A stretch of DNA of 64,000 nt from Paenochrobactrum pullorum (GCF_041929845.1 NZ_JBHEEH010000003.1:1-64000), one strand, 5' to 3'. Counted from the stretch's first letter, positions 34,973-44,766 are shown. The notes: generated from the letters alone by a model not told the origin. Translations and numbers: made by a program.

Positions 34973-37900
34973 TTACTCTGCTGCAACCGGATTGCGCAGA
35001 AATTCCATTTCTTCCAGCGCACGGCGATATTCGACCGGCATGACTTTGACGAATTTCGGGCGATATTGTTCCCAGTGATCAAGGATGGCTCGTGCCTGTT
35101 TGGAGCCAGTATAATGATGATGATTGGTCAAAAGCTGCACCAATCGCTCCTCATCATGGCGGGTCATATTGCCCGACACATCCACCCGCCCTTTATACAT
35201 CAGGTCTCCGCCTTGATGGCTCAGGCGTTCCAGAATATCATCTTCCTCTGCAACCGGCTCCAGCTCGACCATGGCCATATTGCAGCGTTGTGCAAAATCA
35301 CCGGCTGCATCAAGTACGTAAGCCACACCGCCAGACATACCGGCTGCAAAATTGCGCCCCGTTTCACCGATGACCACCACAACGCCGCCGGTCATATATT
35401 CGCAGCCGTGATCACCTACACCTTCAACCACCGCAACAGCGCCGGAATTACGAACGGCGAAACGTTCACCTGCTTGCCCGCATATATAGCATTCGCCTTC
35501 AATGGCACCGTAAAGCACAGTATTGCCTGCAATGATTGCCTGTGCTGCATCAAGTTTGCTGCTCGCGTCAGGACGAATAACAATGCGACCGCCGCTGAGC
35601 CCTTTACCAATATAATCATTGGCCTCGCCAAAAAGTTCAAAACTGATGCCATGCGCCAGAAAAGATGCAAAAGATTGTCCGGCTGTACCTTTAAAACGCA
35701 CTTGGATCGTGTCTTCGGGCAAACCTTTATGGCGATATTTGCGCACCAAAGCTCCTGAAAGCATCGCACCCACGGAACGGTCGGTGTTTTTGATTGTTTT
35801 TGTTAAAACAACCTTCTCGCGCCGCTCCAATGCCGGTTCCGCTTCTTTAATCAATTGACGATCCAGCACATCATCAATCGGATGCTCCTGACGTTGTGTG
35901 CAGCGCAGCTTTTCTGCATCATTGCTAGCCGTCAATGGACGGTAGAAAATGCGGCTGAAATCCAAGCCTTGCGCTTTCCAGTGATCAATCGCTGCTTGTT
36001 GCTCAAGCAAATCCGTGCGACCGATAATGTCATCGAGTTTTTTAAAGCCCAGTTCCGCCAGCAATAAGCGCACTTCTTCAGCCAGATAGAAAAAGAAATT
36101 GATCACATGTTCCGGCGTTCCTTTAAAGCGACGGCGCAACACCGGATCTTGGGTCGCAACACCAACCGGACAGGTATTGAGGTGGCATTTGCGCATCATG
36201 ATACAACCGGCAGCAATCAAAGGCGCGGTTGAAAAACCAAACTCATCGGCACCAAGCAAAGCGCCGATAATCACATCGCGTCCGGTGCGCAAACCACCAT
36301 CCACCTGAAGGGCAATACGCGAGCGCAAGCCATTCAAGACCAGTGTCTGATGCGTTTCGGCCAAGCCTGTTTCCCAAGGTGAACCGGCATGTTTAAGCGA
36401 TGTCAGCGGTGATGCACCGGTGCCGCCATCATAACCGGAAACGGTGATGTGATCGGCACGCGCTTTGGCAACACCGGCAGCCACAGTACCAACCCCCACT
36501 TCCGACACCAGTTTAACCGATATATCAGCTTGCGGATTGACGTTTTTAAGATCGAAAATTAGCTGTGCCAGATCTTCAATCGAATAAATATCATGATGCG
36601 GCGGCGGTGAAATCAAACCAACACGCGGGGTGGAATGGCGTGTCTTGGCGATGGTTGCATCAACTTTATGGCCCGGCAGCTGGCCGCCTTCTCCCGGTTT
36701 TGCACCTTGCGCCACTTTAATCTGGATCATATCGGCATTAACCAGATATTCTGTTGTAACGCCAAAACGTCCCGAAGCAACCTGCTTGATACTGGAACGA
36801 TACGGATTGGATGATCCATCAGGTCGCGGATAAAGCCGGTCGGGTTCCTCGCCGCCTTCGCCCGTATTGGATTTGGCACCCATGCGGTTCATGGCAGCAG
36901 CCAATGTCGTATGTGCTTCGCGCGATATTGAACCAAATGACATTGCACCGGTGGAAAAACGCTTCACAATTTCTGTGGCAGGTTCAACATCCGCCAGATC
37001 AACAGGTTGTTCTGCCCGTTCTACAGCGCTTTTAAGATGAAATAACGAGCGAATTGTTTTGGCGGCAGCTGAGCGGCTATTCAGCATATTTGAATATTGG
37101 GCAAAACTTGCCGGATTTTCATTGCGCACGGCATGCTGCAATTTTGCCACCGCATCCGGTGACCACATATGGGCTTCGCCGCGGATACGATAGGCATATT
37201 CGCCGCCGACATGAAGCGCATTGGTACCACCAATTTCTTTGATGAAAGCTGCGTCATGGCGCAGCACAGTTTCCTGCGCCACTTCCTCCAAGCCGACACC
37301 TTCGATCATTGATGCAGTACCGAAAAAATAACGGTCAACAAATTCTTGTTGCAGGCCGATTGCATCAAAAATCTGCGCCCCGCAATAAGACTGATAGGTC
37401 GAGATGCCCATTTTAGACATCACCTTGAGCATACCCTTACCAAGAGATTTTATATAACGGTTGACCACTTCACGGCTATCGACTTCCGCCGGAAATTCAC
37501 CACGATGATGCATGTCGATTAATGTATCGAAGGCAAGATAAGGATTGATTGCCTCCGCGCCATATCCGGCCAGACAGCAAAAGTGATGCACCTCGCGCGG
37601 CTCGCCCGTTTCCACCACCAAGCCGACAGACGTACGCAATCCCTTGCGTATCAGATGATGATGCACGGCAGCCGTTGCCAGCAATGCAGGGATTGCAATA
37701 CGATCGGGCCCGACCTGACGATCAGACAAAATAATAATATTATAACCGCCATGCACAGCAGCTTCAGCCCGTTCACAAAGACGCTCCAATGTGCCGCCCA
37801 TACCAGCTGCACCTTCATTGACCGGATATGTCATATCCAGCGTTTTGGTATCAAACCGATCTTCGGAGTGACCGATCGAGCGAATTTTTTCCAAATCTGC

Positions 37901-39781
37901 ATTGGTCAAAATAGGTTGGCGCACTTCCAGACGTTTGCGCCGCGAGGTGCCGACAAGATCAAAAATATTCGGTCGCGGACCAATAAAAGATACAAGGCTC
38001 ATCACCAGTTCTTCACGGATCGGATCAATCGGCGGATTGGTGACTTGCGCAAAATTCTGCTTGAAATACGTGTAAAGCAGCTTGGCTTTATCCGACAGCA
38101 CCGAGATCGGCGTGTCAGTCCCCATCGAGCCGACAGCTTCCTGCCCTGTTGTCGCCATGGGTGCCATCAAGAGCTTGGTGTCTTCCTGCGTGTAACCAAA
38201 ACTGCGCTGACGCTCCAGCAGGCTGACATCACGTCGTAATGCGCGCGGCTCTACTGGTGGCAGCTCCTCCAGCACCAACTGGGTATTTTTGAGCCACTGG
38301 CGATATGGATGGGCATTGGCGATTTGTGATTTCAACTCATCATCACCGATGATGCGCCCCTGTTCCAAATCAATCAGCAGCATACGGCCGGGCTGTAAGC
38401 GCCATTTTTTGACAATGCGGCTTTCCTCAACCGGCAAAACACCTGCCTCGGACGCCAAAATAATACGATCATCATCCGTAACCAGATAACGGGCAGGACG
38501 CAAACCATTCCGGTCAAGTGTTGCGCCAATCTGGCGGCCATCGGTAAAGGCAACCGCGGCAGGACCGTCCCAGGGTTCCATCAAGGCTGCATGATATTCA
38601 TAGAACGCCTTGCGTTCATCACCCATCAATTTGTTGTTGCCCCATGCTTCAGGGATCAGCATCATCATTGCATGGCTTAAAGAATAACCACCTTGCACCA
38701 GAAATTCGAGCGCATTATCAAAGCATGCCGTATCAGATTGCCCCTCATAAGAGATCGGCCATAATTTAGAAATATCATTTCCAAACAACTCGCTATCGAC
38801 CGAAGCCTGACGTGCTGCCATCCAATTGACATTGCCGCGCAAGGTGTTGATTTCACCATTATGCGCAACCATGCGGTATGGATGCGCCAAGCGCCAAGAG
38901 GGAAAAGTATTGGTGGAAAAGCGCTGATGAACCAATGCCAACGCACTTTCAAAACGCGGATCATTCAGATCGTGGTAATAAGCACTGACCTGAAAACTTA
39001 AAAACATCCCCTTATAAACAATAGTGCGCGCGGAAAGCGAAACGATATAAAAACCTTTATCATCGCCATTATTTTCTTGATAAATCCGGTTGGAGATCAC
39101 CTTGCGGAGCACAAACAAACGCCGTTCAAATTCATCCTCAGAGGTGATCGACGGATTGCAGCCAATAAAGACCTGCATATGATAAGGTTCAGTCGCAATA
39201 ATATCCGGTTCTTTTGAAAGAGACGAATTATCAACCGGCACCTCGCGGAAAGCGATAAATTGCTGGCCTTCCATTGTTATAACTTCACGAATTAAGCTTT
39301 CAATCTGGTGACGCAATTCTTCATCGCGGGGCATGAAGAGATAACCGACACCATAATGACCGGCTTCAGGCAGCTGGATGCCGCTTTCAGCCATTTCTTC
39401 GCGAAAAAAACGATGCGGGATCTGAACCAAAATGCCTGCACCGTCACCCATCAGCGGATCGGCACCCACGGCACCACGATGGGTGAGATTTTCCAGCATT
39501 GACAAGCCATCGCGCACAATTTGATGCGACGGCTTGTTTTTCATATGTGCGATAAAACCAACCCCGCAGGCGTCATGTTCATGGCGCGGGTCATAAAGCC
39601 CTTGCTGTTGCGGCAGGGTGCCATGATGCAAATTTGTTTTAAAAGATGCGCTTCGATCCACGACGGGATCTTCGGTAATATGCTGGGTTTTAGGGGTTTT
39701 GATCGATGTTATTGTTTTGCCGCTTTTCTCTGTATGTGTGTGAGCTTGAATTGCCCCAACAGAATGCGACTTAATAAACAT
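34973..39781 (-). CDS. gltB: Glutamate synthase large chain
   Basis: 1602 residues. Cys72 in HDACGVGFIAH is the amidotransferase nucleophile; the preceding 71 residues would be a propeptide, longer than in Escherichia coli. Next come the class II glutaminase domain (RFSTNTFPSWRLAHPYR), the central domain, and the FMN/[3Fe-4S] synthase domain (EGGEEPDRL, GAKPGEGGQLPGHKV, a CIMMRKCHLNTCPVG cluster loop). The C-terminal glycine-rich GXGXG domain has SGGRIVIRP and GVGDHGCEYMTGG. AAGGAGG sits just before ATG 39781 and overlaps the stop of the small ORF upstream. It makes two glutamates from glutamine and 2-oxoglutarate. Confidence 0.95.
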   Translation of the reverse strand: MFIKSHSVGAIQAHTHTEKSGKTITSIKTPKTQHITEDPVVDRSASFKTNLHHGTLPQQQGLYDPRHEHDACGVGFIAHMKNKPSHQIVRDGLSMLENLTHRGAVGADPLMGDGAGILVQIPHRFFREEMAESGIQLPEAGHYGVGYLFMPRDEELRHQIESLIREVITMEGQQFIAFREVPVDNSSLSKEPDIIATEPYHMQVFIGCNPSITSEDEFERRLFVLRKVISNRIYQENNGDDKGFYIVSLSARTIVYKGMFLSFQVSAYYHDLNDPRFESALALVHQRFSTNTFPSWRLAHPYRMVAHNGEINTLRGNVNWMAARQASVDSELFGNDISKLWPISYEGQSDTACFDNALEFLVQGGYSLSHAMMMLIPEAWGNNKLMGDERKAFYEYHAALMEPWDGPAAVAFTDGRQIGATLDRNGLRPARYLVTDDDRIILASEAGVLPVEESRIVKKWRLQPGRMLLIDLEQGRIIGDDELKSQIANAHPYRQWLKNTQLVLEELPPVEPRALRRDVSLLERQRSFGYTQEDTKLLMAPMATTGQEAVGSMGTDTPISVLSDKAKLLYTYFKQNFAQVTNPPIDPIREELVMSLVSFIGPRPNIFDLVGTSRRKRLEVRQPILTNADLEKIRSIGHSEDRFDTKTLDMTYPVNEGAAGMGGTLERLCERAEAAVHGGYNIIILSDRQVGPDRIAIPALLATAAVHHHLIRKGLRTSVGLVVETGEPREVHHFCCLAGYGAEAINPYLAFDTLIDMHHRGEFPAEVDSREVVNRYIKSLGKGMLKVMSKMGISTYQSYCGAQIFDAIGLQQEFVDRYFFGTASMIEGVGLEEVAQETVLRHDAAFIKEIGGTNALHVGGEYAYRIRGEAHMWSPDAVAKLQHAVRNENPASFAQYSNMLNSRSAAAKTIRSLFHLKSAVERAEQPVDLADVEPATEIVKRFSTGAMSFGSISREAHTTLAAAMNRMGAKSNTGEGGEEPDRLYPRPDGSSNPYRSSIKQVASGRFGVTTEYLVNADMIQIKVAQGAKPGEGGQLPGHKVDATIAKTRHSTPRVGLISPPPHHDIYSIEDLAQLIFDLKNVNPQADISVKLVSEVGVGTVAAGVAKARADHITVSGYDGGTGASPLTSLKHAGSPWETGLAETHQTLVLNGLRSRIALQVDGGLRTGRDVIIGALLGADEFGFSTAPLIAAGCIMMRKCHLNTCPVGVATQDPVLRRRFKGTPEHVINFFFYLAEEVRLLLAELGFKKLDDIIGRTDLLEQQAAIDHWKAQGLDFSRIFYRPLTASNDAEKLRCTQRQEHPIDDVLDRQLIKEAEPALERREKVVLTKTIKNTDRSVGAMLSGALVRKYRHKGLPEDTIQVRFKGTAGQSFASFLAHGISFELFGEANDYIGKGLSGGRIVIRPDASSKLDAAQAIIAGNTVLYGAIEGECYICGQAGERFAVRNSGAVAVVEGVGDHGCEYMTGGVVVVIGETGRNFAAGMSGGVAYVLDAAGDFAQRCNMAMVELEPVAEEDDILERLSHQGGDLMYKGRVDVSGNMTRHDEERLVQLLTNHHHYTGSKQARAILDHWEQYRPKFVKVMPVEYRRALEEMEFLRNPVAAE

Positions 39782-39791
39782 CGAAACCTCC

Positions 39792-39965
39792 TTAGATCCG
39801 GTTTTGGATCATGTGCCGGTTCAGACGTGCGGCTGCAACCCGTCCTCCGGACGGGATGAAAAACGGCACCGAGACGGCAGAATTGATAAATAAGTTGGAA
39901 AAACTGCTTATTCCGAGAAGAAAGCAGAATAGAAAAAGAGTGCCATGCAACAGATCAATCATCAT
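39792..39965 (-). CDS. Small membrane ORF ahead of gltB
   Basis: 57 residues from ATG 39965, preceded by AGGAGGAC, an excellent ribosome site. The product starts MMIDLLHGTLFLFCFLLG and has one clear hydrophobic helix (residues 5-35), then a basic tail (GGRVAAARLNRHMIQNR). The stop TAA runs straight into the gltB ribosome site (TAAGGAGG), so translation of the two is probably coupled. It may be a small membrane protein or a leader that tunes gltB. A longer frame to 40103 lacks a ribosome site. No family is recognised. Confidence 0.5.
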   Translation of the reverse strand: MMIDLLHGTLFLFCFLLGISSFSNLFINSAVSVPFFIPSGGRVAAARLNRHMIQNRI

Positions 39966-40334
39966 GTCCTCCTTCTTTCTTTCAAATGATCCGGTTATGA
40001 GATCAGTTCGTATCGCCAAAAAATGCGAGCCATCTACGGAATAGTTCTCGTCAGAACAGTCAACAACATTTGCATATGCCATTCCATTATCGACTGAGAA
40101 CACAGGTTAAATTGAGACATCACACACTGCATTGAAGCCAATTTATAGCTAGTTCAATAGGTCAGTAGTGCTGCCCTATTATTTTATTGCAGATTTTTTA
40201 CGCTTCCACAAGACCGAAATGATCGAGACGGCAACATTTTTTGCAACTTTATTGCGCTTGCATACTTCTTTTATGGAAAATCAATGATTTATGCTGGCAC
40301 GCACTGATAACAAAAAATATCTCTTAAACGCATA
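39966..40334 (-). other. Upstream region of the glt operon
   Basis: Between the small ORF and the ahpF terminator no gene is visible. The minus strand should contain the glt promoter. Several AT-rich stretches occur, but no promoter pair stands out enough to assign. No riboswitch-like fold was recognised by eye. Confidence 0.4.
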
Positions 40335-40366
40335 AAAAGCTGCACTGTTGCAACAGTGCAGCTTTT
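40335..40366 (-). terminator. Perfect 32-base palindrome, terminator of ahpF
   Basis: Two 16-base arms (each containing GCTGCACTGTTG or its complement) form an unbroken palindrome with AAAA at one end and TTTT at the other. It lies 36 bases after the ahpF stop on the minus strand. An RNA hairpin with a T-tract is the simplest reading; it would work in either direction. Confidence 0.8.
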
Positions 40367-40401
40367 ACTTTTTCGAAGTGGGAGCTGAAGAAAGACGGGC
40401 G

Positions 40402-41970
40402 TTACGCCGCTTTTACTTCCGCTGGCAACCGGATCAGATAATCAAAAGCAGAAAGCGAAGCTCTTGAACCTTCGCCCATCGCAATCACGATTTGCTTGTA
40501 AGGTGCAATTGTACAATCGCCTGCGGCAAACACACCGGACATCGAGGTTGCACCATAAATGTCGGTGATGATTTCACCGCGTTCATTCAGCTTCAACGTA
40601 TCTTTCAGCCATTCAGTGTTTGGAACAAGGCCGATCTGCACGAAAATACCTTCGAGCGGCACAGTATGAACATCACCACTGATACGATCTTCATAAATCA
40701 AGCCGTTAACGCGCTTGCCGTCACCTGTCACTTCAGTAGTTTTGGCAGATGTTATAATCGTCACATTCGGCAGACTTCTGAGTTTCCGCTGCAAGACATC
40801 ATCTGCACGCAAGACCTTATCATATTCAATCAATGTGACATGGCGAACGAGACCGGCAAGATCAATTGCTGCTTCAACGCCGGAATTACCGCCGCCGATA
40901 ACAGCAATCTTTTTGCCTTTAAACAAAGGGCCATCGCAATGCGGGCAGAAAGCCACACCTTTATTGATATATTGTTCTTCACCCGCAACATTCATTTTGC
41001 GCCATCTGGCACCGGTTGACAAAATAACCGACGTACCTGTCAGGCTTGCACCGGAAGCAAGTGATACTTTGAAACCCTCAGCCGTCTGATCAAGCTTAAC
41101 GGCCTGCTGACCGCTGATGATCTCTGCATCATATTGGCGAACATGCTCTTCCAAAGCACGCGCAAGCTTAGGGCCTTCTGTATGGGGTACCGAAATCAGG
41201 TTTTCGATCGACATAGTATCGAGAACCTGACCACCAAAACGATCTGCCACAATGCCGGTACGGATACCTTTACGCGCTGCATAAACAGCAGCAGCAGCAC
41301 CGGCCGGGCCGCCACCAACAATCAGCACATCAAAAGGTGCCTGTTCGTTGATTGCTTCCACAGCACGTTCACCGGCACCAGTATCGATTTTGGCCAAAAT
41401 TTCTTCTGCACCCATTCGCCCCGAACCGAACACTTCGCCATTCAGGAAAATTGAGGGAACAGACATGACCTGACGCTCGGAAACCTCATCCTGAAATAAA
41501 GCGCCGTCAATGGCTACATGCTCAATTCCGGGATTGAGCACCGACATCATATTCAGTGCCTGCACGACATCAGGACAGTTTTGGCAGGACAAGGAATAAT
41601 AAGTCTCAAAGCGGAAATGACCTGGGAGATTGCGAATTTGATCAATAAGCGCCTGCTCGACCTTTGGCGGATAACCGCCAACCTGCAACAGTGCCAAAAC
41701 GAGCGAGGTAAATTCATGACCAAGCGGCAGACCTGCAAAGGTCAGATGAATGTCTTCGCCTGGTGCATTAAGCGCGAAAGACGGAACACGCGCCCCTTCA
41801 ATCACGCCGCGTTTAATGGTGATTTTATCTGACTGTTCACGGATTTGTTCGAGAAGCTGCATCAGCTCGCGTGATTTGGCATCATCACCTGCAAAAGCCG
41901 TAATTTCTACCGGCCGGACCAGACGTTCCAGATAGCCCTTCAATTGGGTTTTCAAGTTCGTATCGAGCAT
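40402..41970 (-). CDS. ahpF: Alkyl hydroperoxide reductase subunit F
   Basis: 522 residues from ATG 41970 (CAGAGGAATTATT upstream). The N-terminal thioredoxin-like domains contain the redox pair in LSCQNCPDVV (near 130). FAD site VLIVGGGPAGAAAAVYAARKG, catalytic disulfide in AFCPHCDGPLFKGK, NAD site IAVIGGGNSGVEAAIDLAG, and the C-terminal GVFAAGDCT. It reduces AhpC with NADH. Its gene follows ahpC by 80 bases, the standard peroxide-defence pair. Confidence 0.95.
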   Translation of the reverse strand: MLDTNLKTQLKGYLERLVRPVEITAFAGDDAKSRELMQLLEQIREQSDKITIKRGVIEGARVPSFALNAPGEDIHLTFAGLPLGHEFTSLVLALLQVGGYPPKVEQALIDQIRNLPGHFRFETYYSLSCQNCPDVVQALNMMSVLNPGIEHVAIDGALFQDEVSERQVMSVPSIFLNGEVFGSGRMGAEEILAKIDTGAGERAVEAINEQAPFDVLIVGGGPAGAAAAVYAARKGIRTGIVADRFGGQVLDTMSIENLISVPHTEGPKLARALEEHVRQYDAEIISGQQAVKLDQTAEGFKVSLASGASLTGTSVILSTGARWRKMNVAGEEQYINKGVAFCPHCDGPLFKGKKIAVIGGGNSGVEAAIDLAGLVRHVTLIEYDKVLRADDVLQRKLRSLPNVTIITSAKTTEVTGDGKRVNGLIYEDRISGDVHTVPLEGIFVQIGLVPNTEWLKDTLKLNERGEIITDIYGATSMSGVFAAGDCTIAPYKQIVIAMGEGSRASLSAFDYLIRLPAEVKAA

Positions 41971-42050
41971 AATAATTCCTCTGAAAAAAACGATAGCGGT
42001 CATCAGGCGGCCTTGGGAGCAGCCGCCTGAGTTTCATGTTTTAAGAATAA

Positions 42051-42614
42051 TTAGATTTTGCCGACCAGATCGAGTGAAGGAGCAAGAGTTGCTTCGCCTT
42101 CCTGCCATTTTGCAGGGCAAACTTCACCTGGATGTGCGCGGACATATTGCGCAGCTTTGATCTTGCGTACGAGATCAGATGCATCACGGCCAATACCTTC
42201 AGCTGTGATTTCCATGGCCTGAATGATACCATCCGGATCAATGATGAAAGTTGCACGGTCTGCAAGACCCTGACCTTCACGCATAACACCAAAATTATTG
42301 GTTACAACACCACTTGGATCTCCAAGCATGGTGTAATTGATTTTACCGATTGTGTCGGATGAATCATGCCATGCTTTATGGGTGAAATGCGTATCGGTGG
42401 AAACAGAATAAACCTCAACACCCATTTTCTGCAATTCTTCATAATGGTCTGCAATGTCGCCCAGCTCGGTCGGGCAGACAAAAGTGAAGTCGGCAGGATA
42501 GAAGAAAAAGACGGCCCATTTGCCCAAAACATCTTCTTCGGTCACGGAAATAAATTTGCCCTGACGGTAAGCCTGCGCGATGAAAGGTTTGATCTGTGTA
42601 TTTACGGTTGCCAT
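42051..42614 (-). CDS. ahpC: Alkyl hydroperoxide reductase subunit C (2-Cys peroxiredoxin)
   Basis: 187 residues from ATG 42614 (AGGAGTGCATC upstream). The peroxidatic cysteine is Cys47 in FYPADFTFVCPTEL, and the resolving cysteine lies in GEVCPAKW near 166. The conserved Thr two or three places before Cys47 is present. It destroys hydrogen peroxide and organic hydroperoxides and is recycled by AhpF. An AT-rich inverted repeat of OxyR half-site type lies about 80 bases upstream. Confidence 0.95.
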   Translation of the reverse strand: MATVNTQIKPFIAQAYRQGKFISVTEEDVLGKWAVFFFYPADFTFVCPTELGDIADHYEELQKMGVEVYSVSTDTHFTHKAWHDSSDTIGKINYTMLGDPSGVVTNNFGVMREGQGLADRATFIIDPDGIIQAMEITAEGIGRDASDLVRKIKAAQYVRAHPGEVCPAKWQEGEATLAPSLDLVGKI

Positions 42615-42695
42615 TGATGCACTCCTGTCAGAATGGTGTCTAAGGTGCATATAGGGGTTATTTCATAATTTTCCAAATCAATTAAAATTCTTTCA

Positions 42696-42716
42696 TTGAT
42701 AGGTTTTACTTATCAA
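42696..42716 (-). promoter_or_regulatory. Possible OxyR-type site upstream of ahpC
   Basis: TTGATA and TATCAA arms flank nine bases. Inside them is ATAG-N7-TTAT, one base from the OxyR half-site ATAG-N7-CTAT. ahpC is a classical OxyR target, and the distance (about 80 bases before the start codon) fits. Only one half-site is clear, so this is tentative. Confidence 0.4.
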
Positions 42717-42884
42717 CACCAAAGAGTAAAATTTGCATCTTTGATAAAAATTTGAGGGGCATAGGCCAGTTAAAATCACCTCTCCAGTTGGGGTTTAAAG
42801 CCAAGGGCGCAGCTTGACTTTCCCAAATGAATTGACGTGCAGATTTAAAAAAACATAGTGTATCGCCGAGGCGACAACATTGGG

Positions 42885-43556
42885 GTGGATGAAATTATCG
42901 ATCTTATCATTTTTGACTGCGACGGCGTATTGATCGACAGTGAAATTATCAGCGCCAATATGCTGATCCATGAACTGGAAAAGATCGGTATCAATATTGA
43001 CCGCAGCTATGTCGCCAGGCATTTTTTAGGACGCAGTTATCCAACTGTTTTCTCAACCATACGCTCTGATTTCGGCGTTGAATTGCCAGCTTCGTTTGAA
43101 GACCAATATCGTGATCAGCTATTAAAAGCATTTGATGAGGGGCTTGAAGTCATAACAGGGGTTGAACAAATATTGCGCGAGGTGAAAAAACCGTGGTGTG
43201 TGGCAACATCGTCCAGTTTGCCTCGTGCTGAAAAATCACTGGAACTGACGGGGCTTCGTGGATTGGTCGGCGACAGACTTTTTACCGCCAGCATGGTCGA
43301 GCGTGGCAAGCCCGCTCCTGATCTTTTCTTTCATGCCGCCAAACAAATGAATGCTGCGCCGGAGCGCTGCCTTGTGATTGAAGACAGTCTTAACGGAATT
43401 AGGGCGGCGCGCGCTGCCGGTATGAGGGTTTGGCGATTTACCGGTGGAAGCCATATGAAAGGCCAGCATATTGATGAAGCTGATGATATAAAGTCTGATT
43501 TACAATTTGATGATTTTTCCGTTTTTTCAACATTGATTGAGCAAAATTTATTATGA
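42885..43556 (+). CDS. HAD-superfamily phosphatase
   Basis: About 223 residues from GTG 42885 (GTG 42858 is the longer alternative; neither has a strong ribosome site). HAD motif I is LIIFDCDGVLIDSE (two Asp), motif II VATSSSLPRA, motif III around RGKPAPDLF, motif IV CLVIEDSLNGIRAARAAG. It belongs to the beta-phosphoglucomutase/sugar-phosphatase type with a small helical cap. It overlaps the SorC regulator gene by ATGA, next to a polyol operon, so a sugar- or polyol-phosphate substrate is likely. Confidence 0.82.
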   Translation: MDEIIDLIIFDCDGVLIDSEIISANMLIHELEKIGINIDRSYVARHFLGRSYPTVFSTIRSDFGVELPASFEDQYRDQLLKAFDEGLEVITGVEQILREVKKPWCVATSSSLPRAEKSLELTGLRGLVGDRLFTASMVERGKPAPDLFFHAAKQMNAAPERCLVIEDSLNGIRAARAAGMRVWRFTGGSHMKGQHIDEADDIKSDLQFDDFSVFSTLIEQNLL

Positions 43557-44515
43557 GCCTAACCCCGATGAACCGAGCCGATACCGACCTTAAATCCGAT
43601 GATGCAGTCGCGCGTGCAGGCTGGCTTTATTATGCAGGCGGGATGACGCAGGATCAGGTTGCAGCCGAAATGGGCATTTCGCGCCAGCGTGCCCAACGGC
43701 TCGTCAGTCGCGCAGTGGCAAGCGGCATCATTAAAGTGCGTCTCGAGCACCCTATTGCGGCCTGTCTGGAATTAGAAGCCCGATTGCGTGAGCGCTACGG
43801 CCTGATCGAATGCCGCGTTGTACCAATGCTGGGTGCCGGTGCTGACCCGGCCCATGTCATCGCACCTGCTGCTGCCGCTTTGTTTGAAAAAATATTGGCA
43901 CGAACAGAACCTCAGGTCATTGGTGTTGGCACTGGTCGCGCATTGCGTGCAATGGCGGATGAATTACAAAAAGGGACATGTGACCGCCATCGTTTGGTAT
44001 CATTGATCGGTAACATTTCCACTGATGGCTCTGCCACAATGTTTGAAGTGATCCTTTATATTGCCTCCCGTTTGAATGCTCCGCATTACCCGATGCCCGT
44101 TCCTGTTATCAGCAGCAATCGTGAAGAACGTGATGCGTTTCTAACTTTGAAGCCTGTACAAGCAGTTCACAGATTGGGGCGCAAAGCCGACGTGATTTTT
44201 GTCGGTGTCGGCCAGATGAACCATCAAGCGCCCCTTTTCCTTGATGGTTTTGTCAGCGAAAAAGAGCTCGATGAAGTGCATGCCCTTGGAGGAATCGGAG
44301 AAGTTGCGGGGCATATTTACGACCATGAAGGCCATTACATTGAAAGTGAAATCCACGATCGTATGGCAGGGATACGCGTTGAAGCCGGCCTTGAACGGCT
44401 GGCGGTTGGCATTGCAGCAGGTGCCAGCAAAATTGATGCTATTCGCGGCGCTCTGAAAGGGCGAATTATCAATGGCCTGGTCACCGATGAAGCAACCGCT
44501 ATTGCATTACTTTGA
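43553..44515 (+). CDS. SorC/DeoR-like sugar-binding transcriptional regulator
   Basis: 320 residues. The N-terminal helix-turn-helix lies in AGGMTQDQVAAEMGISRQRAQRLVSRA (described in part; residues 28-55), the C-terminal sugar-phosphate-sensing domain has VIGVGTGRALRAMADEL, LIGNISTDGSA, DVIFVGVGQMN and GEVAGHIYDHEG. SorC proteins control polyol and sugar operons and respond to phosphorylated sugars. It lies just before the polyol ABC operon with a terminator between, and probably regulates that operon. Confidence 0.85.
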   Translation: MSLTPMNRADTDLKSDDAVARAGWLYYAGGMTQDQVAAEMGISRQRAQRLVSRAVASGIIKVRLEHPIAACLELEARLRERYGLIECRVVPMLGAGADPAHVIAPAAAALFEKILARTEPQVIGVGTGRALRAMADELQKGTCDRHRLVSLIGNISTDGSATMFEVILYIASRLNAPHYPMPVPVISSNREERDAFLTLKPVQAVHRLGRKADVIFVGVGQMNHQAPLFLDGFVSEKELDEVHALGGIGEVAGHIYDHEGHYIESEIHDRMAGIRVEAGLERLAVGIAAGASKIDAIRGALKGRIINGLVTDEATAIALL

Positions 44516-44599
44516 TTAGTTTCAATGGTTTAACGTATTTTTATCACTCGCCTTCAAAAGGCTTTCCATAGCGTCCATATCATCATTTTAAACATCTTT

Positions 44600-44636
44600 A
44601 TCCGGCAAGGTTGAAGACCTCGCCGGATATTTCTTA
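44600..44636 (+). terminator. Terminator after the regulator gene
   Basis: TCCGGC...AGGT and ACCT...GCCGGA arms (one mismatched pair) enclose a 5-base loop, and TATTTCTT follows. It separates the HAD-regulator pair from the transporter operon. Confidence 0.6.
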
Positions 44637-44710
44637 TCATGCTTTTGTCTTAGATAGCTGACGAACACATGTTTTGCCGGAAATAGAACTTGACAGAATT
44701 GTGCCGTTGT

Positions 44711-44745
44711 CGAATATTTGACCAACGTTCGAATAATTGCTCAAG
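44711..44745 (+). promoter_or_regulatory. Direct repeats before the polyol operon
   Basis: TCGAATATTTG and TCGAATAATTG recur with starts 19 bases apart, followed by CAA in each case. They lie about 25-55 bases before the binding-protein start. Such tandem half-sites could be the regulator's operator, but the promoter itself was not resolved. Confidence 0.35.
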
Positions 44746-44766
44746 AAATACCTTGGGAGGGGTAAA

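Noticed and set aside
35066..38239. Long plus-strand frames (230 and 218 codons) within gltB
   Set aside because: Antisense shadows. gltB is continuous on the minus strand with its full domain set.
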